From Ignavibacteria bacterium (GTDB lineage Bacteria; Bacteroidota; Ignavibacteria; Ignavibacteriales; SURF-24), in the NCBI GenBank assembly GCA_025612245.1, contig JAAXKQ010000016.1, forward strand, positions 1 to 64,000: 64,000 nucleotides of DNA, given 5' to 3'. A program made the position numbers and the translations under genes. Position 1 is the first letter of the stretch; every line of letters begins with the position of its first letter. The notes beneath the pieces are model-generated. The model did no database searches, was not told the origin of the DNA, and saw nothing but the letters and a program-made list of their open reading frames with translations. Positions 53,354-63,029 of the stretch are shown here, piece by piece.

Positions 53354-55732
53354 TTACTTTGTAATTGAAAATGGCACTGAATCTTCCGATGTAGCCCAGT
53401 TATGGTTTGGCTTTGAACCCATGTGGAAAATGAGGCTTCCGCCCTGCATTATCTCTTCGTGCATTATGTAGCTTTTGTTATATGGCTTTCCGTTTAATTC
53501 TGCCGACTGGATGTAAATATTTTTATCGTTGTAGTTTTCGGCTTTCATGGTAAACGTTCTCCCGTTTTCAAGCCTCAGCCTGGCCTCACTTACGCACGGG
53601 CTTCCGATTACGTATTGGTTCGTTCCGGGGCATACAGGGTAAAATCCCATTGCGCTGAATATGTACCAGGCCGACATCTGCCCGCAGTCGTCGTTTCCGC
53701 AAAGCCCGTCCTGGGCGTTGCGGTACATGGAATTCATGATCAGGTGTATCTTTTCCTGCGACTTCCAAGGCTCAAGCGCCCAGTTGTACATGTATGCAAC
53801 GTGGTGGCTCGGCTCGTTTCCATGCACATAGTTGCCTATGAGGCCGCTCCTGGAGATGTCTTCCGTATTTTCAAAGTATTTATCGTCTAACTGCATCGTA
53901 AAAAGCGAGTCCAGTCTTCCTGAAAGCGCCTTTTTTCCGCCGATGAGCCCGATAAACCCGTTTATATCCTGCGGGACGTAAAGTGAATAGTTCCATGCGT
54001 TGCCTTCAATAAAGCCCTGCCCGTCCGTGCTCAACGGGTCCACGGGGCTCTTCCAGTTTCCCTTTGAGTCTTTTGCCCTCATAAAGCCCGTTGACGGGTC
54101 AAAAATGTTTGCGTAATTCATGGCCCTTTTCATGAATTCCCCTTCAATTTCGGGTTTATTCATTTCCCGTGCAAAGCGGGCAAGCGTGAAATCATCGTAT
54201 GCATATTCCAGAGTAACCGAGGCCGAGCTCCCAAGCTTATCCATTGGCACATAGCCGAGTTTTATATAGTCGCCAATTGCCTGGAAAGAGCTCTTCCGGG
54301 CGGTTTCCAGGCATGCCTCAAAGGCTTTCAGCGTATCGAAGCCCCTGATGCCTTTTAAGTATGCGTCTGCAATTACGGGAACACTGTGGTAGCCTATCAT
54401 GCACCAGTTCTCGTTTCCGTAGTGAGCCCATATGGGGAGCAGCTTGTGAACGCTCTGCGAGTAGTGGTCAATCATCGACTGCACCATGCCGCTCGTCCTT
54501 TTCTGCTGTATTAGCGTGAAGAGGGGATGGAGCGCTCGGTAGGTGTCCCACAGGGAGAAAATGGTATAGTTCGTGTAGCCTTCGGCCTTGTGTATGTTGT
54601 TATCAAGTCCCCTGTAGTATCCGTCAACGTCGCTATAGGTAACGGGACTTATATCAGCGTGGTACATTGAGGTATAGAAGCTCGTCTTAACGCTGTCGGA
54701 AGCGGAAATTGTAATTTTATCCAGCTCATTTTCCCATGTCGTGCGGGCTTCACATCTTACCCTCTCAAAATCCCAGTGGGGTATTTCAGACAAAAGGTTC
54801 TTTAAGGCGCCTTCGGTGCTTACGGAAGACAGGGCAAGCTTAACCAGTATCTTTTCATTGTCCGCGGTCGCGAAATCGAAGTACGCCTTTAAGTTTTTCC
54901 CGGCCATTTCGGGGAAGTTCTCATCCTGCCTGAACTTCCGCCAGAAGCCCTTATAGACAGGTTCAGTTCCGTTCTTAATGCCGTAATTCTTAAAAGGCCT
55001 GGAGAAAACCATTACAAAATAGATGTAGCGCGTGCGGGCCCAGCCTTCCGTAATCCGGTAGCCTGTTACAAGCGTGTCGTTTTCCACTCTGATTGAGCTC
55101 CAGATTACCTTGCCGTCATAGTTATATATCCCGTAGTTCATGTCGAGAATTATATGTGCGCTGTCTGTTTGGGGAAAAGTGTACCGGTGGAAGCCCGTTC
55201 TCGCTGAAGCCGTAAGCTCGGCTTTTATGTTGTACTTGTCCAGCTTAACCGTGTAGTACCCCGGAGAAGCAGCCTCAGTTCTATGGCTGTAACCCGAGCG
55301 GTAGCCGATTTCAGGATTCTCCGCAGTGCCGGGATTGAGGTAAAGTTTTCCGGTTGTAGGCATAATGAGGAAGTCGCCTAAATCCGAGTGCCCGGTTCCG
55401 CTAAAGTGCGTGTGGCTGAAGCCCACGATCGTCCTGTCGTTATACTGGTAGCCCGCGCAGTAGCGGTAGACCTCAGGGTTGTACTTGCCGTCTTTCAGGA
55501 ACTGGACAGTATCGGTCTCGGGACTCAGCTGAACCATCCCGAAAGGCACGCATGCACCGGGGAAGGTGTGACCCATTTCTTTTGTGCCGATAAAAGGATC
55601 CACATATTCGTAAGGCGTTTTAGCCGTCTGAGTAACGGCTTTTTTCTTCGGGTGATCTTTCTTAAGAGGAGCCGAAATCACGTCCATGAAAAGACAGCAG
55701 CTAAAGAGCAGAACATAAACAAAGACTTTCAT
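53354..55732 (-). CDS. GH92 family alpha-mannosidase
   Basis: Secreted exo-alpha-mannosidase of glycoside hydrolase family 92 (about 792 residues), calcium-dependent and inverting. The N-terminal beta-sandwich begins YVDPFIGTKEMGHTFPGACVPFGM. The catalytic barrel shows FSLWDTYRALHPL and GNDDCGQMSAWYIFSAMGFYPV, both standard for GH92. A signal peptide (VFVYVLLFSCCLFMDVIS) follows the ATG at 55732, which has GGAGA just upstream; the open frame would extend 30 residues further, but those are not signal-like. It probably digests mannan or N-glycans outside the cell. Confidence 0.95.
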   Translation of the reverse strand: MKVFVYVLLFSCCLFMDVISAPLKKDHPKKKAVTQTAKTPYEYVDPFIGTKEMGHTFPGACVPFGMVQLSPETDTVQFLKDGKYNPEVYRYCAGYQYNDRTIVGFSHTHFSGTGHSDLGDFLIMPTTGKLYLNPGTAENPEIGYRSGYSHRTEAASPGYYTVKLDKYNIKAELTASARTGFHRYTFPQTDSAHIILDMNYGIYNYDGKVIWSSIRVENDTLVTGYRITEGWARTRYIYFVMVFSRPFKNYGIKNGTEPVYKGFWRKFRQDENFPEMAGKNLKAYFDFATADNEKILVKLALSSVSTEGALKNLLSEIPHWDFERVRCEARTTWENELDKITISASDSVKTSFYTSMYHADISPVTYSDVDGYYRGLDNNIHKAEGYTNYTIFSLWDTYRALHPLFTLIQQKRTSGMVQSMIDHYSQSVHKLLPIWAHYGNENWCMIGYHSVPVIADAYLKGIRGFDTLKAFEACLETARKSSFQAIGDYIKLGYVPMDKLGSSASVTLEYAYDDFTLARFAREMNKPEIEGEFMKRAMNYANIFDPSTGFMRAKDSKGNWKSPVDPLSTDGQGFIEGNAWNYSLYVPQDINGFIGLIGGKKALSGRLDSLFTMQLDDKYFENTEDISRSGLIGNYVHGNEPSHHVAYMYNWALEPWKSQEKIHLIMNSMYRNAQDGLCGNDDCGQMSAWYIFSAMGFYPVCPGTNQYVIGSPCVSEARLRLENGRTFTMKAENYNDKNIYIQSAELNGKPYNKSYIMHEEIMQGGSLIFHMGSKPNHNWATSEDSVPFSITK

Positions 55733-55773
55733 TGATTTCTCCGGGAAAAAAAAGTTCAGGGAAATATTCTCAG

Positions 55774-56199
55774 CTACGGCATAAATCTGCCGCGCTGCTT
55801 CCAGAGATAGTACACTGCCCAAAGAGAGAACAGGGCAAATGGAAGAAAAAGCACGTTACCGGGTGCAACATTACCAAGATACATGTCGCGCATCCAGCCA
55901 GAGGTCAAAGAATAAAGCCATAAAATATTTGCCAGTTGCGCAAAGGTCCATCCCCGGAAGCGCATCTTCAACAACCCCGGTATGCTTAAGACCAGTATGG
56001 GTAGTGCCCAGAGTAAATCGGCAACCATGAAGCCGAATGTGGATGCCGCGGAGGATCTATCCATGCCCTCGGGCAGGTATCCGGATGCGAAGAGGCGCTT
56101 TAAGACGAGTATCCAGAAAACCAGCGTAATAATTGCCTCTATGATGTTGACGTAAATGATTACCGTAACACCCCTTGGACGCCTGGATTCATGATTCAT
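55774..56199 (-). CDS. Small four-helix membrane protein
   Basis: Predicted inner-membrane protein of 141 residues with four hydrophobic helices (VIIYVNIIEAIITLVFWILVL, ADLLWALPILVLSIPGLL, TFAQLANILWLYSLTSG and NVLFLPFALFSLWAVYYLW). No family was recognised. It begins with an ATG 55 bases from the previous minus-strand gene and ends 41 bases before the GH92 start codon, so it may share a transcript with one or both. It is long enough and hydrophobic enough to be real; function is unknown. Confidence 0.7.
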   Translation of the reverse strand: MNHESRRPRGVTVIIYVNIIEAIITLVFWILVLKRLFASGYLPEGMDRSSAASTFGFMVADLLWALPILVLSIPGLLKMRFRGWTFAQLANILWLYSLTSGWMRDMYLGNVAPGNVLFLPFALFSLWAVYYLWKQRGRFMP

Positions 56200-56254
56200 T
56201 TTAATGTGACCCCCTTTATAAGTTGTTCAAAAGGAAAGACTGAAATAAAGCCAG

Positions 56255-56797
56255 TTACTCCTGGCTGAAAAAAAGCTCCCTGTGAAGAAATGGCGCCAGG
56301 GCAACCGTCATTCCATGCACGTAAAGGTCCTTTCTATCCATAACCCCGTTCGTGAAAAATCCTATCGCTCCGTTATGATATTTCGTATTCATTTTACCCG
56401 TCAGTTCATCCATCACAATTCCAAGCTCCTTGCCGTTATGCAGCTCCTCCATTACCACCTGCGGCAGCTCAAAGTGCGGTGAAGTGCCGAATCCCGTTTT
56501 GCCGTTTTTATCCATTATGCACATTACGCCGAAACCGAACCAGCGCGAGAAGTAACTTAAAACGCCTCCTTCAATTCCAACGAAATAATCGGCGTTCAGG
56601 TTTTCACGGCTGTTGACTTCAAGGAGACCCAGAACGCGGTTCTTTGCGCCTGTAAAGGTCTCTTCCCCAAAGGGCTGGTCGGGAACTTTAGAGGCTGTTG
56701 CATAGCCTTTTACTTCCACGCCTTCAAAATACCTGGAAAAGCTGTCCCTGACAGCATTTACTTTGACCGGGTTAGCCGATCCTACTAAAACGAGCAT
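56255..56797 (-). CDS. yjjX: Inosine/xanthosine triphosphatase (YjjX-like)
   Basis: Non-canonical purine nucleoside triphosphatase (DUF84/YjjX family, 180 residues) that removes ITP and XTP from the nucleotide pool. It starts VGSANPVKVNAV, has the basic patch EETFTGAKNRV for phosphate contact, DYFVGIEGGV, and ends with VMDRKDLYVHGMTVALAPF. Length fits the family exactly. The upstream 108 bases hold a 14-base palindrome and a three-copy tandem repeat. The annotation as a phosphatase is by homology; one alternative is another member of the same ITPase-like fold. Confidence 0.93.
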   Translation of the reverse strand: MLVLVGSANPVKVNAVRDSFSRYFEGVEVKGYATASKVPDQPFGEETFTGAKNRVLGLLEVNSRENLNADYFVGIEGGVLSYFSRWFGFGVMCIMDKNGKTGFGTSPHFELPQVVMEELHNGKELGIVMDELTGKMNTKYHNGAIGFFTNGVMDRKDLYVHGMTVALAPFLHRELFFSQE

Positions 56798-56867
56798 AAA
56801 CTTCCTTGTTCTTAAACGTATTGTAAAACCCTGTATATATACAGGCCTGAGTCTCTTACTTTGCCCC

Positions 56868-56918
56868 AGGCCTTTAGATTTCTAAGACCTCAGATTTCTA
56901 AGGCCTTAAGATTTCTTA
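56868..56918. repeat. Three tandem copies of a 16-18 base repeat
   Basis: AGGCCTTTAGATTTCTA, AGACCTCAGATTTCTA and AGGCCTTAAGATTTCTTA run head to tail. The last copy includes the final codons and stop of the GNAT gene (minus strand), so the array seems to have grown by duplication of that end. A CTGTATATATACAG palindrome lies nearby at 56831-56844. Confidence 0.65.
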
Positions 56919-57454
56919 TTGTAGTATTCTTCCCTCAGTATACTCATTACATAAAAATCTATGTATCGGTTGAAGTGGTACATCGCTTGCCTTAACGTGC
57001 CTTCAATTACATAGCCCGCCTTTTCATAGGCCTTAACCGCCTTCGGGTTTTCGCAGCAAACGTGGAGCTGGATCCTGTTCATGTTAAGGATTTCAAAAGC
57101 ATACCTGAGCATGAGACTCGTGGCCTCGCCTCCGAAGCCTTTCGACCAGAACTCCGGGTCGTAAATCGCGAGATAAAACACGGCAGCGCGGCTTACATAG
57201 TCAATCCTCACAAATGCCGTCTGCCCAACGGGCTCATCGTCGGCCTGGCTGCAGATCGTAAAGAACATGATCTCTTTGCTGCCGCTCCAGGCATTCATTT
57301 CGGCACGCACCTGCTCCTGCGTCATGGGCGCAAATAAAAACAGGGTTTCCCTGACGTCGGTATTGTTTTTGCCGTATTCCACCAGCTCAAGATCTTTTTC
57401 CTGAACCGGCCTTAAGTAAATTTTTTCTCCTTCAAGAAACTTGACTGTCCGCAT
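56906..57454 (-). CDS. GNAT acetyltransferase (RimJ/RimL type)
   Basis: Acetyl-CoA-dependent N-acetyltransferase of 182 residues. It starts LEGEKIYLRPVQEKDLELVEY, as RimJ/RimL relatives do. The CoA-binding segment is GFGGEATSLMLRYAFEILN, followed by the conserved NPKAVKAYEKAGYVIEGTLR. The substrate may be a ribosomal protein N terminus, an amino acid or a drug; sequence does not decide. It is a minus-strand gene 39 bases after an EamA transporter gene and could be cotranscribed with it. Confidence 0.9.
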   Translation of the reverse strand: MRTVKFLEGEKIYLRPVQEKDLELVEYGKNNTDVRETLFLFAPMTQEQVRAEMNAWSGSKEIMFFTICSQADDEPVGQTAFVRIDYVSRAAVFYLAIYDPEFWSKGFGGEATSLMLRYAFEILNMNRIQLHVCCENPKAVKAYEKAGYVIEGTLRQAMYHFNRYIDFYVMSILREEYYNKKS

Positions 57455-57493
57455 GTTTTTCCGCCTTAAGTTGTTCTATTAAATTGTTTTATG

Positions 57494-58417
57494 TTAAATT
57501 TCACCGTCTTTCTCCTCTTCCGGAATATCCTGCCTTTTACCCGTCCCTTTTTTTACCAGCACCACACCCAAAAGTATTACGGCTGCGGCAAAAAGTGTAC
57601 TCAAGTTGAGCTTTTCTCCCAGCACAATCCATCCGAGCAGAAGGGCTATTACGGGATTAACGTATGAATATGTCGATACGAATGACACGGGAAGATGACT
57701 TACGGCATAAATGTAGGATGTGTAGCCTAAAAGTGAACCGAAAGTGACAAGATAGGTAAATGCCATCCAGCCGTAAAACCCTGCCTGCAAGTGATGCTCT
57801 TCGCCAAAGATAAAGCCCATTGAGGAAAGCAAAAAGCCCGCCGTCAGCATCTGAAATGCAGCGCTTGTAAGGGGCGCCACGCTCACACGCTTATATTTGG
57901 AGTACAGCGTTCCAAGTGCCCAGAGAAAAACCGCCGCAAGAAGACTAATTATTCCTCTCATATATGCCGGCTCCGTAAGTAAGCTTAAGTCCGACCAGAA
58001 GATGACCGCAACTCCAAGAAGCCCAACGGCAAGCCCCAGAATTACCTTCAGGTTCAGCCTGAAGCCGTGCGGCATTAAGGACTCAAGTCCGACAATCCAG
58101 AAGGGGACAGTTGTAATCAGCAGCGCTGCAAGCCCGCTCGGTATGGTCATTTCGCTAAAGACTATGAGCCCGTTTCCGAATCCCAGGAGGAGAATTCCCA
58201 TAACGGAAATGTTTAGAAAATCCTTTAAGCCCGGCATCCGATAACCCTTTGCCCTCAAGTACAGAACGAGTATCGTTCCGGCTAAAAGCCATCTCAGGCC
58301 CGCAAAAAGCATCGGAGGCCACTCGCCAACCCCAATCCTTATTGCCAGGTATGTCGTGCCCCAGAGTATACAGACGTTTACCCAGGCAAGGTACGCCTTG
58401 AATTTTTCTTTACGCAT
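57494..58417 (-). CDS. EamA/DMT-family transporter
   Basis: Drug/metabolite transporter of 307 residues with ten predicted helices in two EamA repeats (WVNVCILWGTTYLAIRIGVGEWPP, then ISLLAAVFLWALGTLYSKYKR). The C-terminal YVNPVIALLLGWIVLGEKL is the family hallmark. A charged tail rich in Lys and Glu follows. It resembles YedA/RhaT-type exporters. The transported compound is unknown. The start at 58417 faces the esterase gene at 58610 across a divergent AT-rich gap of about 190 bases. Confidence 0.9.
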   Translation of the reverse strand: MRKEKFKAYLAWVNVCILWGTTYLAIRIGVGEWPPMLFAGLRWLLAGTILVLYLRAKGYRMPGLKDFLNISVMGILLLGFGNGLIVFSEMTIPSGLAALLITTVPFWIVGLESLMPHGFRLNLKVILGLAVGLLGVAVIFWSDLSLLTEPAYMRGIISLLAAVFLWALGTLYSKYKRVSVAPLTSAAFQMLTAGFLLSSMGFIFGEEHHLQAGFYGWMAFTYLVTFGSLLGYTSYIYAVSHLPVSFVSTYSYVNPVIALLLGWIVLGEKLNLSTLFAAAVILLGVVLVKKGTGKRQDIPEEEKDGEI

Positions 58418-58609
58418 CTATATGAGATTCATAATAATTAAATAACTAAAATAAGTCATATTAGTGCTATCTTCAAGCAAATAGGTCTTCGGGATCAAAG
58501 GGCGTGGAAAAATTCGTATCTTGGGCTTTTACCGGCTTCTTTAAATTGAAAATAAAATGGATTTTCCTTAGCTTAAAGCTGGGATAATTAGAACTCTGGG
58601 AATATGCTG

Positions 58610-59827
58610 ATGAAACCAACTCCGGGTTTCTTATTTTATACAATTTGTCTTTGCATTGTTTCATTTTCTTTCGGCTCTACCATCAAGGCCCAAAAGCCTG
58701 ACTTTGCAAACGTCGAGTATGCCAAGGTTAACGGTAAAAGCCTGAAACTGGATATATATCTTCCGAAGTCTTCAAAGGGAAAAATCCCTCTGGTGGTCTG
58801 GATTCACGGAGGAGGATGGAAATACGGAAACAAATCGAGCGCCTTTACCGCTGCCGCACTGCTGCTTTCCAAGGGCTATGCCGTTGCCGGTATCAACTAC
58901 AGGTTAAGCCAGGATTCGGTTTTCCCCGCACAGTTAAACGACTGCAAGGCGGCCATAAGATTCCTGAGGGCAAATGCCCACAGGTATAATTTTGACCCGG
59001 AGAAAATCGGCGTCTGGGGCTCCTCGGCAGGAGGCCACCTGGCATCCCTCCTTGGAACTACCGGCGGCATAATGACCTCTGTAAGCGGAAATATAATGAT
59101 GAATATGGAAGGCAACGTGGGCAGCTTCTTTGAAGTCAGCAGCCGCGTTCAGGCTGTATGCGACTTTTACGGCCCGACGGATTTCCTTAGGATGGATGGC
59201 TATCATCTCTCTCCCAGGTCCAATGAGTCCCTCCTTGTTGGCGGGGCATTGAAGAAAAATCCCGACAGGTGCATGCTTGCCAATCCGGTCAGATACGTCA
59301 GCCCGGACGACCCGCCATTTTTTATCGCCCACGGGACCAAGGATCCCGTCGTGCCGTTTAACCAGAGCGAGCTCCTTAATAAGGCCTTAAGGCAGGCATT
59401 CTCAGGGAACAGGAAGGAAGTGGTATTTTATCCCGTAAAGGATGCAATCCACGGCGGCAACGCATTTAATTCGGATGCCCTTCTTAAAAGAGTACTTGCT
59501 TTTTTTGAGCGCAACCTTAAAAGCCCTTCATTTGAAACAGAACAGACTGAAAAAGTTTTAGACAGGTTTTACCTTCACCAGAACTACCCGAATCCTTTTA
59601 ACCCATTTACCGTAATAAATTACAGCCTTTCTAGCCCGGGTTTCGTAAACCTGCAGGTATTCGACTGCAGGGGCCGTGAGGTGGCAAGCCTTGTAAACAG
59701 GTTCGAAATGCCGGGAAGCTACAGCATCAGCTTTAATCCCTCCAAATCGGTTAAAAGCGGCATTTACTACTACCGGCTTTCAGACGGGAAAAACATAATG
59801 ACAAGAAAAATGTTACTGCTTAAGTAA
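58610..59827 (+). CDS. Secreted alpha/beta-hydrolase (esterase) with type IX sorting tail
   Basis: Carboxylesterase-like enzyme of about 405 residues with a signal peptide (LFYTICLCIVSFSFGSTIKAQ). The alpha/beta-hydrolase core has the oxyanion motif WIHGGGW, the nucleophile elbow GSSAGG, an acid in HGTKDP and the catalytic His in DAIHGGN. About the last 85 residues form a type IX secretion C-terminal domain starting HQNYPNPFNPFTVINYSL and ending RKMLLLK, so the enzyme is exported to the cell surface or released. Of two ATG codons, 58610 has the better spacing to GGG. Substrate is probably an acylated glycan, given nearby glycosidases. Confidence 0.92.
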   Translation: MKPTPGFLFYTICLCIVSFSFGSTIKAQKPDFANVEYAKVNGKSLKLDIYLPKSSKGKIPLVVWIHGGGWKYGNKSSAFTAAALLLSKGYAVAGINYRLSQDSVFPAQLNDCKAAIRFLRANAHRYNFDPEKIGVWGSSAGGHLASLLGTTGGIMTSVSGNIMMNMEGNVGSFFEVSSRVQAVCDFYGPTDFLRMDGYHLSPRSNESLLVGGALKKNPDRCMLANPVRYVSPDDPPFFIAHGTKDPVVPFNQSELLNKALRQAFSGNRKEVVFYPVKDAIHGGNAFNSDALLKRVLAFFERNLKSPSFETEQTEKVLDRFYLHQNYPNPFNPFTVINYSLSSPGFVNLQVFDCRGREVASLVNRFEMPGSYSISFNPSKSVKSGIYYYRLSDGKNIMTRKMLLLK

Positions 59828-59953
59828 TTTCATTTTGAAATCTTTCCTCCCCCCCCAAAAAAAAAAGCTGCCGAATTGTTGGATTGAATTAGAAAATGGG
59901 AATGGTATATTAAAACTATTGGCTATACTCTTACCAATAAAGGGAGACTATGT

Positions 59954-60142
59954 ATGTGCGCTATGAATGTCTATCAGACCAGGCCCAGGCTCTGGGTGTG
60001 GATTACGGTAATTATTTCATGCCTTGCTTTGCTTGCCGTAATAATTTACTTTGCCTCTCAGCCTGTAGCCGAACGCAAAATGCCCTCAACCTCGGGAAAC
60101 CCGTCGGTTACCGATACGGCAAGAACCAGCGGAGGCAAGTAA
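59954..60142 (+). CDS. Small single-helix membrane protein
   Basis: Predicted 62-residue protein with one strong transmembrane helix (WVWITVIISCLALLAVIIYFA) and a polar Ser/Thr-rich tail. AGGGAGA lies six bases before the ATG at 59954; an ATG at 59963 is also possible. A competing frame from 59950 lacks these features. No family was recognised. It lies between two glycan-active enzyme genes. Confidence 0.5.
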   Translation: MCAMNVYQTRPRLWVWITVIISCLALLAVIIYFASQPVAERKMPSTSGNPSVTDTARTSGGK

Positions 60143-60263
60143 TCTTTCCACAAAACAATCTTGCAGAGTTAAGCCGCCTTCCAGATTTTTAGTGCCTGAT
60201 TGCCCGAATATCACTAAATTGCAGGACAAAAAAACAGCAGGATTAATTATCCCGGGGAATTAA

Positions 60264-63023
60264 ATGCAAATTCTTCTTAGGCCAGTATCTTTAAGCTTCA
60301 TTATCTTATTTTTCTTCTTTACTTCTGTCCCATTTACTTCGGTCCCGGCTCAAAGGCAGCTTTACAGTTCGGATGCCTTTAGCCTTTATTCCGACAGGGT
60401 AGTGCAGGAGGGCTTTAGCGCCAGGGCTGTATCCAGGACGGAAATCACATCCGACTACAAAAGCAGCTTCAGAAAAAAGACTAACAGGACTGTTGTCCTC
60501 AAATTCAGCCTCAACGGGCTGGATAACGAAAGGGCACCGGGGCAGGACCATAAATTCATCTTGAGCCCGGGGGAGAAAACCGATACGGCTTACTTCAGCT
60601 TCGGCATGCCGGATACGGGAATGGAGAGAAAAAACCTGGAAGAAAAATGGAAAACTTATTCCCAGGACCCGTTCCTGCATGCAAGTAAGGACCTGCTTAT
60701 ACGCCTGGATATGAGGGAGGTCTTAAGAGAGTTTAAGGCTTTAGGGTATTTCCGGACCTACGACAAAGAAAAAGTTCAGTCAAAGGATTTCAGGGGCGTT
60801 TTTGTGGCAGGGGCAAATGAGCCCCTAAACTGGAACTTTCCGGCACTTACCGGGCGCCCTGAGATGAAGCTTATGGACCCGGATAGCGATGGAATTTATG
60901 AGGTGAAAATCCATTTCCCGAAGGAATTTTCTCCAGAGGAAAACTCAAACACAATTAAACACTGGAAGCTCGGGCTCGACATTTCCCAATTCCCGCAGTA
61001 CCAGTCGCCGGACTTGCTCGTTGACGCGCTTTATAATAAGGCGATGGAGGAAATGCTTCAGAACCTGAGGCAGGAAGACGGAGCCTTTATGGCTGGAGCG
61101 CAGTGGACCGGCGTCTGGACGCGCGACATTAGCTACAGCATCCTTCTCTCACTGGCTATTGTAAACCCGGATGCCTCCAGGACCAGCCTCATGGCTAAGG
61201 TTAAAAACGGCATCATAATACAGGATACCGGTACCGGTGGCGCCTGGCCGGTTTCCTCAGACAGGGTTACCTGGGCGCTTGCCGCCTGGGAGGTCTATAA
61301 AACTACGGGGGATAAAAACTGGCTTAGAAAGTCATTCGATATAATTAAAAAATCTACAGAGGCCGACCTTGAGAACGTAATGGACCTTTCAACGGGGCTC
61401 TTTGCCGGTGAGTCTTCTTTTCTCGACTGGCGCGAACAGACCTATCCACGCTGGATGGACCCGAAGGATATTTACAGCTCCAAAAATCTCGGCACAAACA
61501 TGGTCCACTATGAGGCTTACCAAATCCTCTCTGAAATGGCTAAGATACTTGGTGAACCCGCTGAAAAATATGCCTCAACTGCCGGAAAGATTAAAGAAGG
61601 AATCAACAAATACCTCTGGATGAAAGACAAGGGATACTACGGGCAGTACCTTTACGGGCGGAATTACCTGAGCCTCTCGCCAGGAAGTGAGGCTCTGGGC
61701 GAAGCCTTAAGCGTGCTGTTTGATGGCGTAACGACGCCAAAGATGAAGAAGTCGATAATTGAGAACGTGCCCGTAACAAAGTTCGGCCTTCCGTGCATCT
61801 ATCCGGAAATTCCGGACATTCCGCCTTACCACAACAACTCTGTCTGGCCTTTTGTGGAATCGTTCTGGGCCTGGGCTTCTGCCGAAACGGGGAACAACAG
61901 GTCGGTCCTTGCTGCAATGGCTTCCGTATACAGGCCCGCGGCGCTTTTTTTGACGAATAAGGAAAACCTCGTAGCCCGGACAGGGGACTACCTCGGAACG
62001 GAAATAAATTCCGACCGCCAGCTCTGGAGCCTTGCCGGAAACCTCGCCCTTACCTACAGGGTGATCTATGGAATGCGCCTTAGCGCAGATTCAATTTCAT
62101 TCCATCCCTTTATTCCGGAAGAATATTCCGGAAGCAGAAACCTGAAGAATTTGAAATACCGCAATGCCACGCTTGAAGTTAAAATTGAAGGCTTTGGAGG
62201 TGGAATCAAATCCGTGAGCCTGGACGGCAGGCCATACCCGAAGTCTTCCTTTCCGTCCAGCTTAACCGGAAGCCACAAAATTACAATAGTAATGAATGAC
62301 AGTATTCCTGAAGAAGGAAAGCTGAACATGCAGGAAGTGGCATTTGCTCCCGAAACGCCCGTGCTTAAATATGACGGAATGAAGCTTATCTGGAATAAAA
62401 CAGAAGGCGCCCTGAACTACGAGGTCTATAAAAACGGGAAGATGGAATTCAGCAGCAGCAATTTGTCTTATGAAGTGGATAACTCGGCCCCTTTCCTGGA
62501 ATTCCAGGTCAACGCAGTGGATAAAAAAGGACTGGGATCCTTCCTTAGTTCACCGGTCTCAATTTCCCCGGGCGGCAGCATCTATACTTTTGAAGCCGAG
62601 GAGGCAATCTCAGAAGGTGAAAACGGCAAGGACATTGAAAACAGGTATTCGGGCTTTAAGGGCAGGGGATATCTCGTACTCGAAAAGAATAAAAACAGGG
62701 AAGTGAGCTTGATTGCAGATGTGCCTGAGGAAGGGCTTTACAGCATAGATTTTAGGTATTCCAACGGAAACGGACCCATAAATACGGAAAACAAGTGCGC
62801 TATCAGGACACTCCTTATAGACGGCAACAGGCTTGGCGCGGTAATTATGCCGCAAAGAGGGGATAACGTGTGGAACGACTGGGGGTATTCGAATTCCATT
62901 CATGCAAGGCTTTCCAAAGGAAGGCACGTTCTGACATTGACATTCGGCAGATATGATGATAATATGAATATGGATGTCAATGGCGCACTTTTAGACAGCG
63001 TGCGCCTGATCTTGTTAAAATAA
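60264..63023 (+). CDS. Large six-hairpin glycosidase with carbohydrate-binding-like C terminus
   Basis: Secreted enzyme of 919 residues with a signal peptide (SFIILFFFFTSVPFTSVPAQ). Residues about 20-240 are beta-rich. A large alpha/alpha-barrel at about 250-610 has WTGVWTRDISYS near 273 and HNNSVWPFVESFWAWA, the pattern of amylo-1,6-glucosidase/GH63-like six-hairpin glycosidases. An FN3-like segment near 690-765 is followed by a CBM6/CBM35-like module (FEAEEAISEG, then DVNGALLDSVRLILL). The exact family and substrate are not certain. No type IX tail is seen. It belongs to the glycan-degrading neighbourhood. Confidence 0.8.
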   Translation: MQILLRPVSLSFIILFFFFTSVPFTSVPAQRQLYSSDAFSLYSDRVVQEGFSARAVSRTEITSDYKSSFRKKTNRTVVLKFSLNGLDNERAPGQDHKFILSPGEKTDTAYFSFGMPDTGMERKNLEEKWKTYSQDPFLHASKDLLIRLDMREVLREFKALGYFRTYDKEKVQSKDFRGVFVAGANEPLNWNFPALTGRPEMKLMDPDSDGIYEVKIHFPKEFSPEENSNTIKHWKLGLDISQFPQYQSPDLLVDALYNKAMEEMLQNLRQEDGAFMAGAQWTGVWTRDISYSILLSLAIVNPDASRTSLMAKVKNGIIIQDTGTGGAWPVSSDRVTWALAAWEVYKTTGDKNWLRKSFDIIKKSTEADLENVMDLSTGLFAGESSFLDWREQTYPRWMDPKDIYSSKNLGTNMVHYEAYQILSEMAKILGEPAEKYASTAGKIKEGINKYLWMKDKGYYGQYLYGRNYLSLSPGSEALGEALSVLFDGVTTPKMKKSIIENVPVTKFGLPCIYPEIPDIPPYHNNSVWPFVESFWAWASAETGNNRSVLAAMASVYRPAALFLTNKENLVARTGDYLGTEINSDRQLWSLAGNLALTYRVIYGMRLSADSISFHPFIPEEYSGSRNLKNLKYRNATLEVKIEGFGGGIKSVSLDGRPYPKSSFPSSLTGSHKITIVMNDSIPEEGKLNMQEVAFAPETPVLKYDGMKLIWNKTEGALNYEVYKNGKMEFSSSNLSYEVDNSAPFLEFQVNAVDKKGLGSFLSSPVSISPGGSIYTFEAEEAISEGENGKDIENRYSGFKGRGYLVLEKNKNREVSLIADVPEEGLYSIDFRYSNGNGPINTENKCAIRTLLIDGNRLGAVIMPQRGDNVWNDWGYSNSIHARLSKGRHVLTLTFGRYDDNMNMDVNGALLDSVRLILLK

Positions 63024-63029
63024 AGTTTT

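Noticed and set aside
56868-56918. CRISPR-like array
   Set aside because: Repeats are head to tail without spacers, only 16-18 bases long, and no cas genes are near.
59950-60192. 80-codon frame overlapping the small membrane protein
   Set aside because: Same region in another frame; Cys-rich with no helix, while the frame from 59954 has a clear transmembrane segment and correct ribosome-binding-site spacing.
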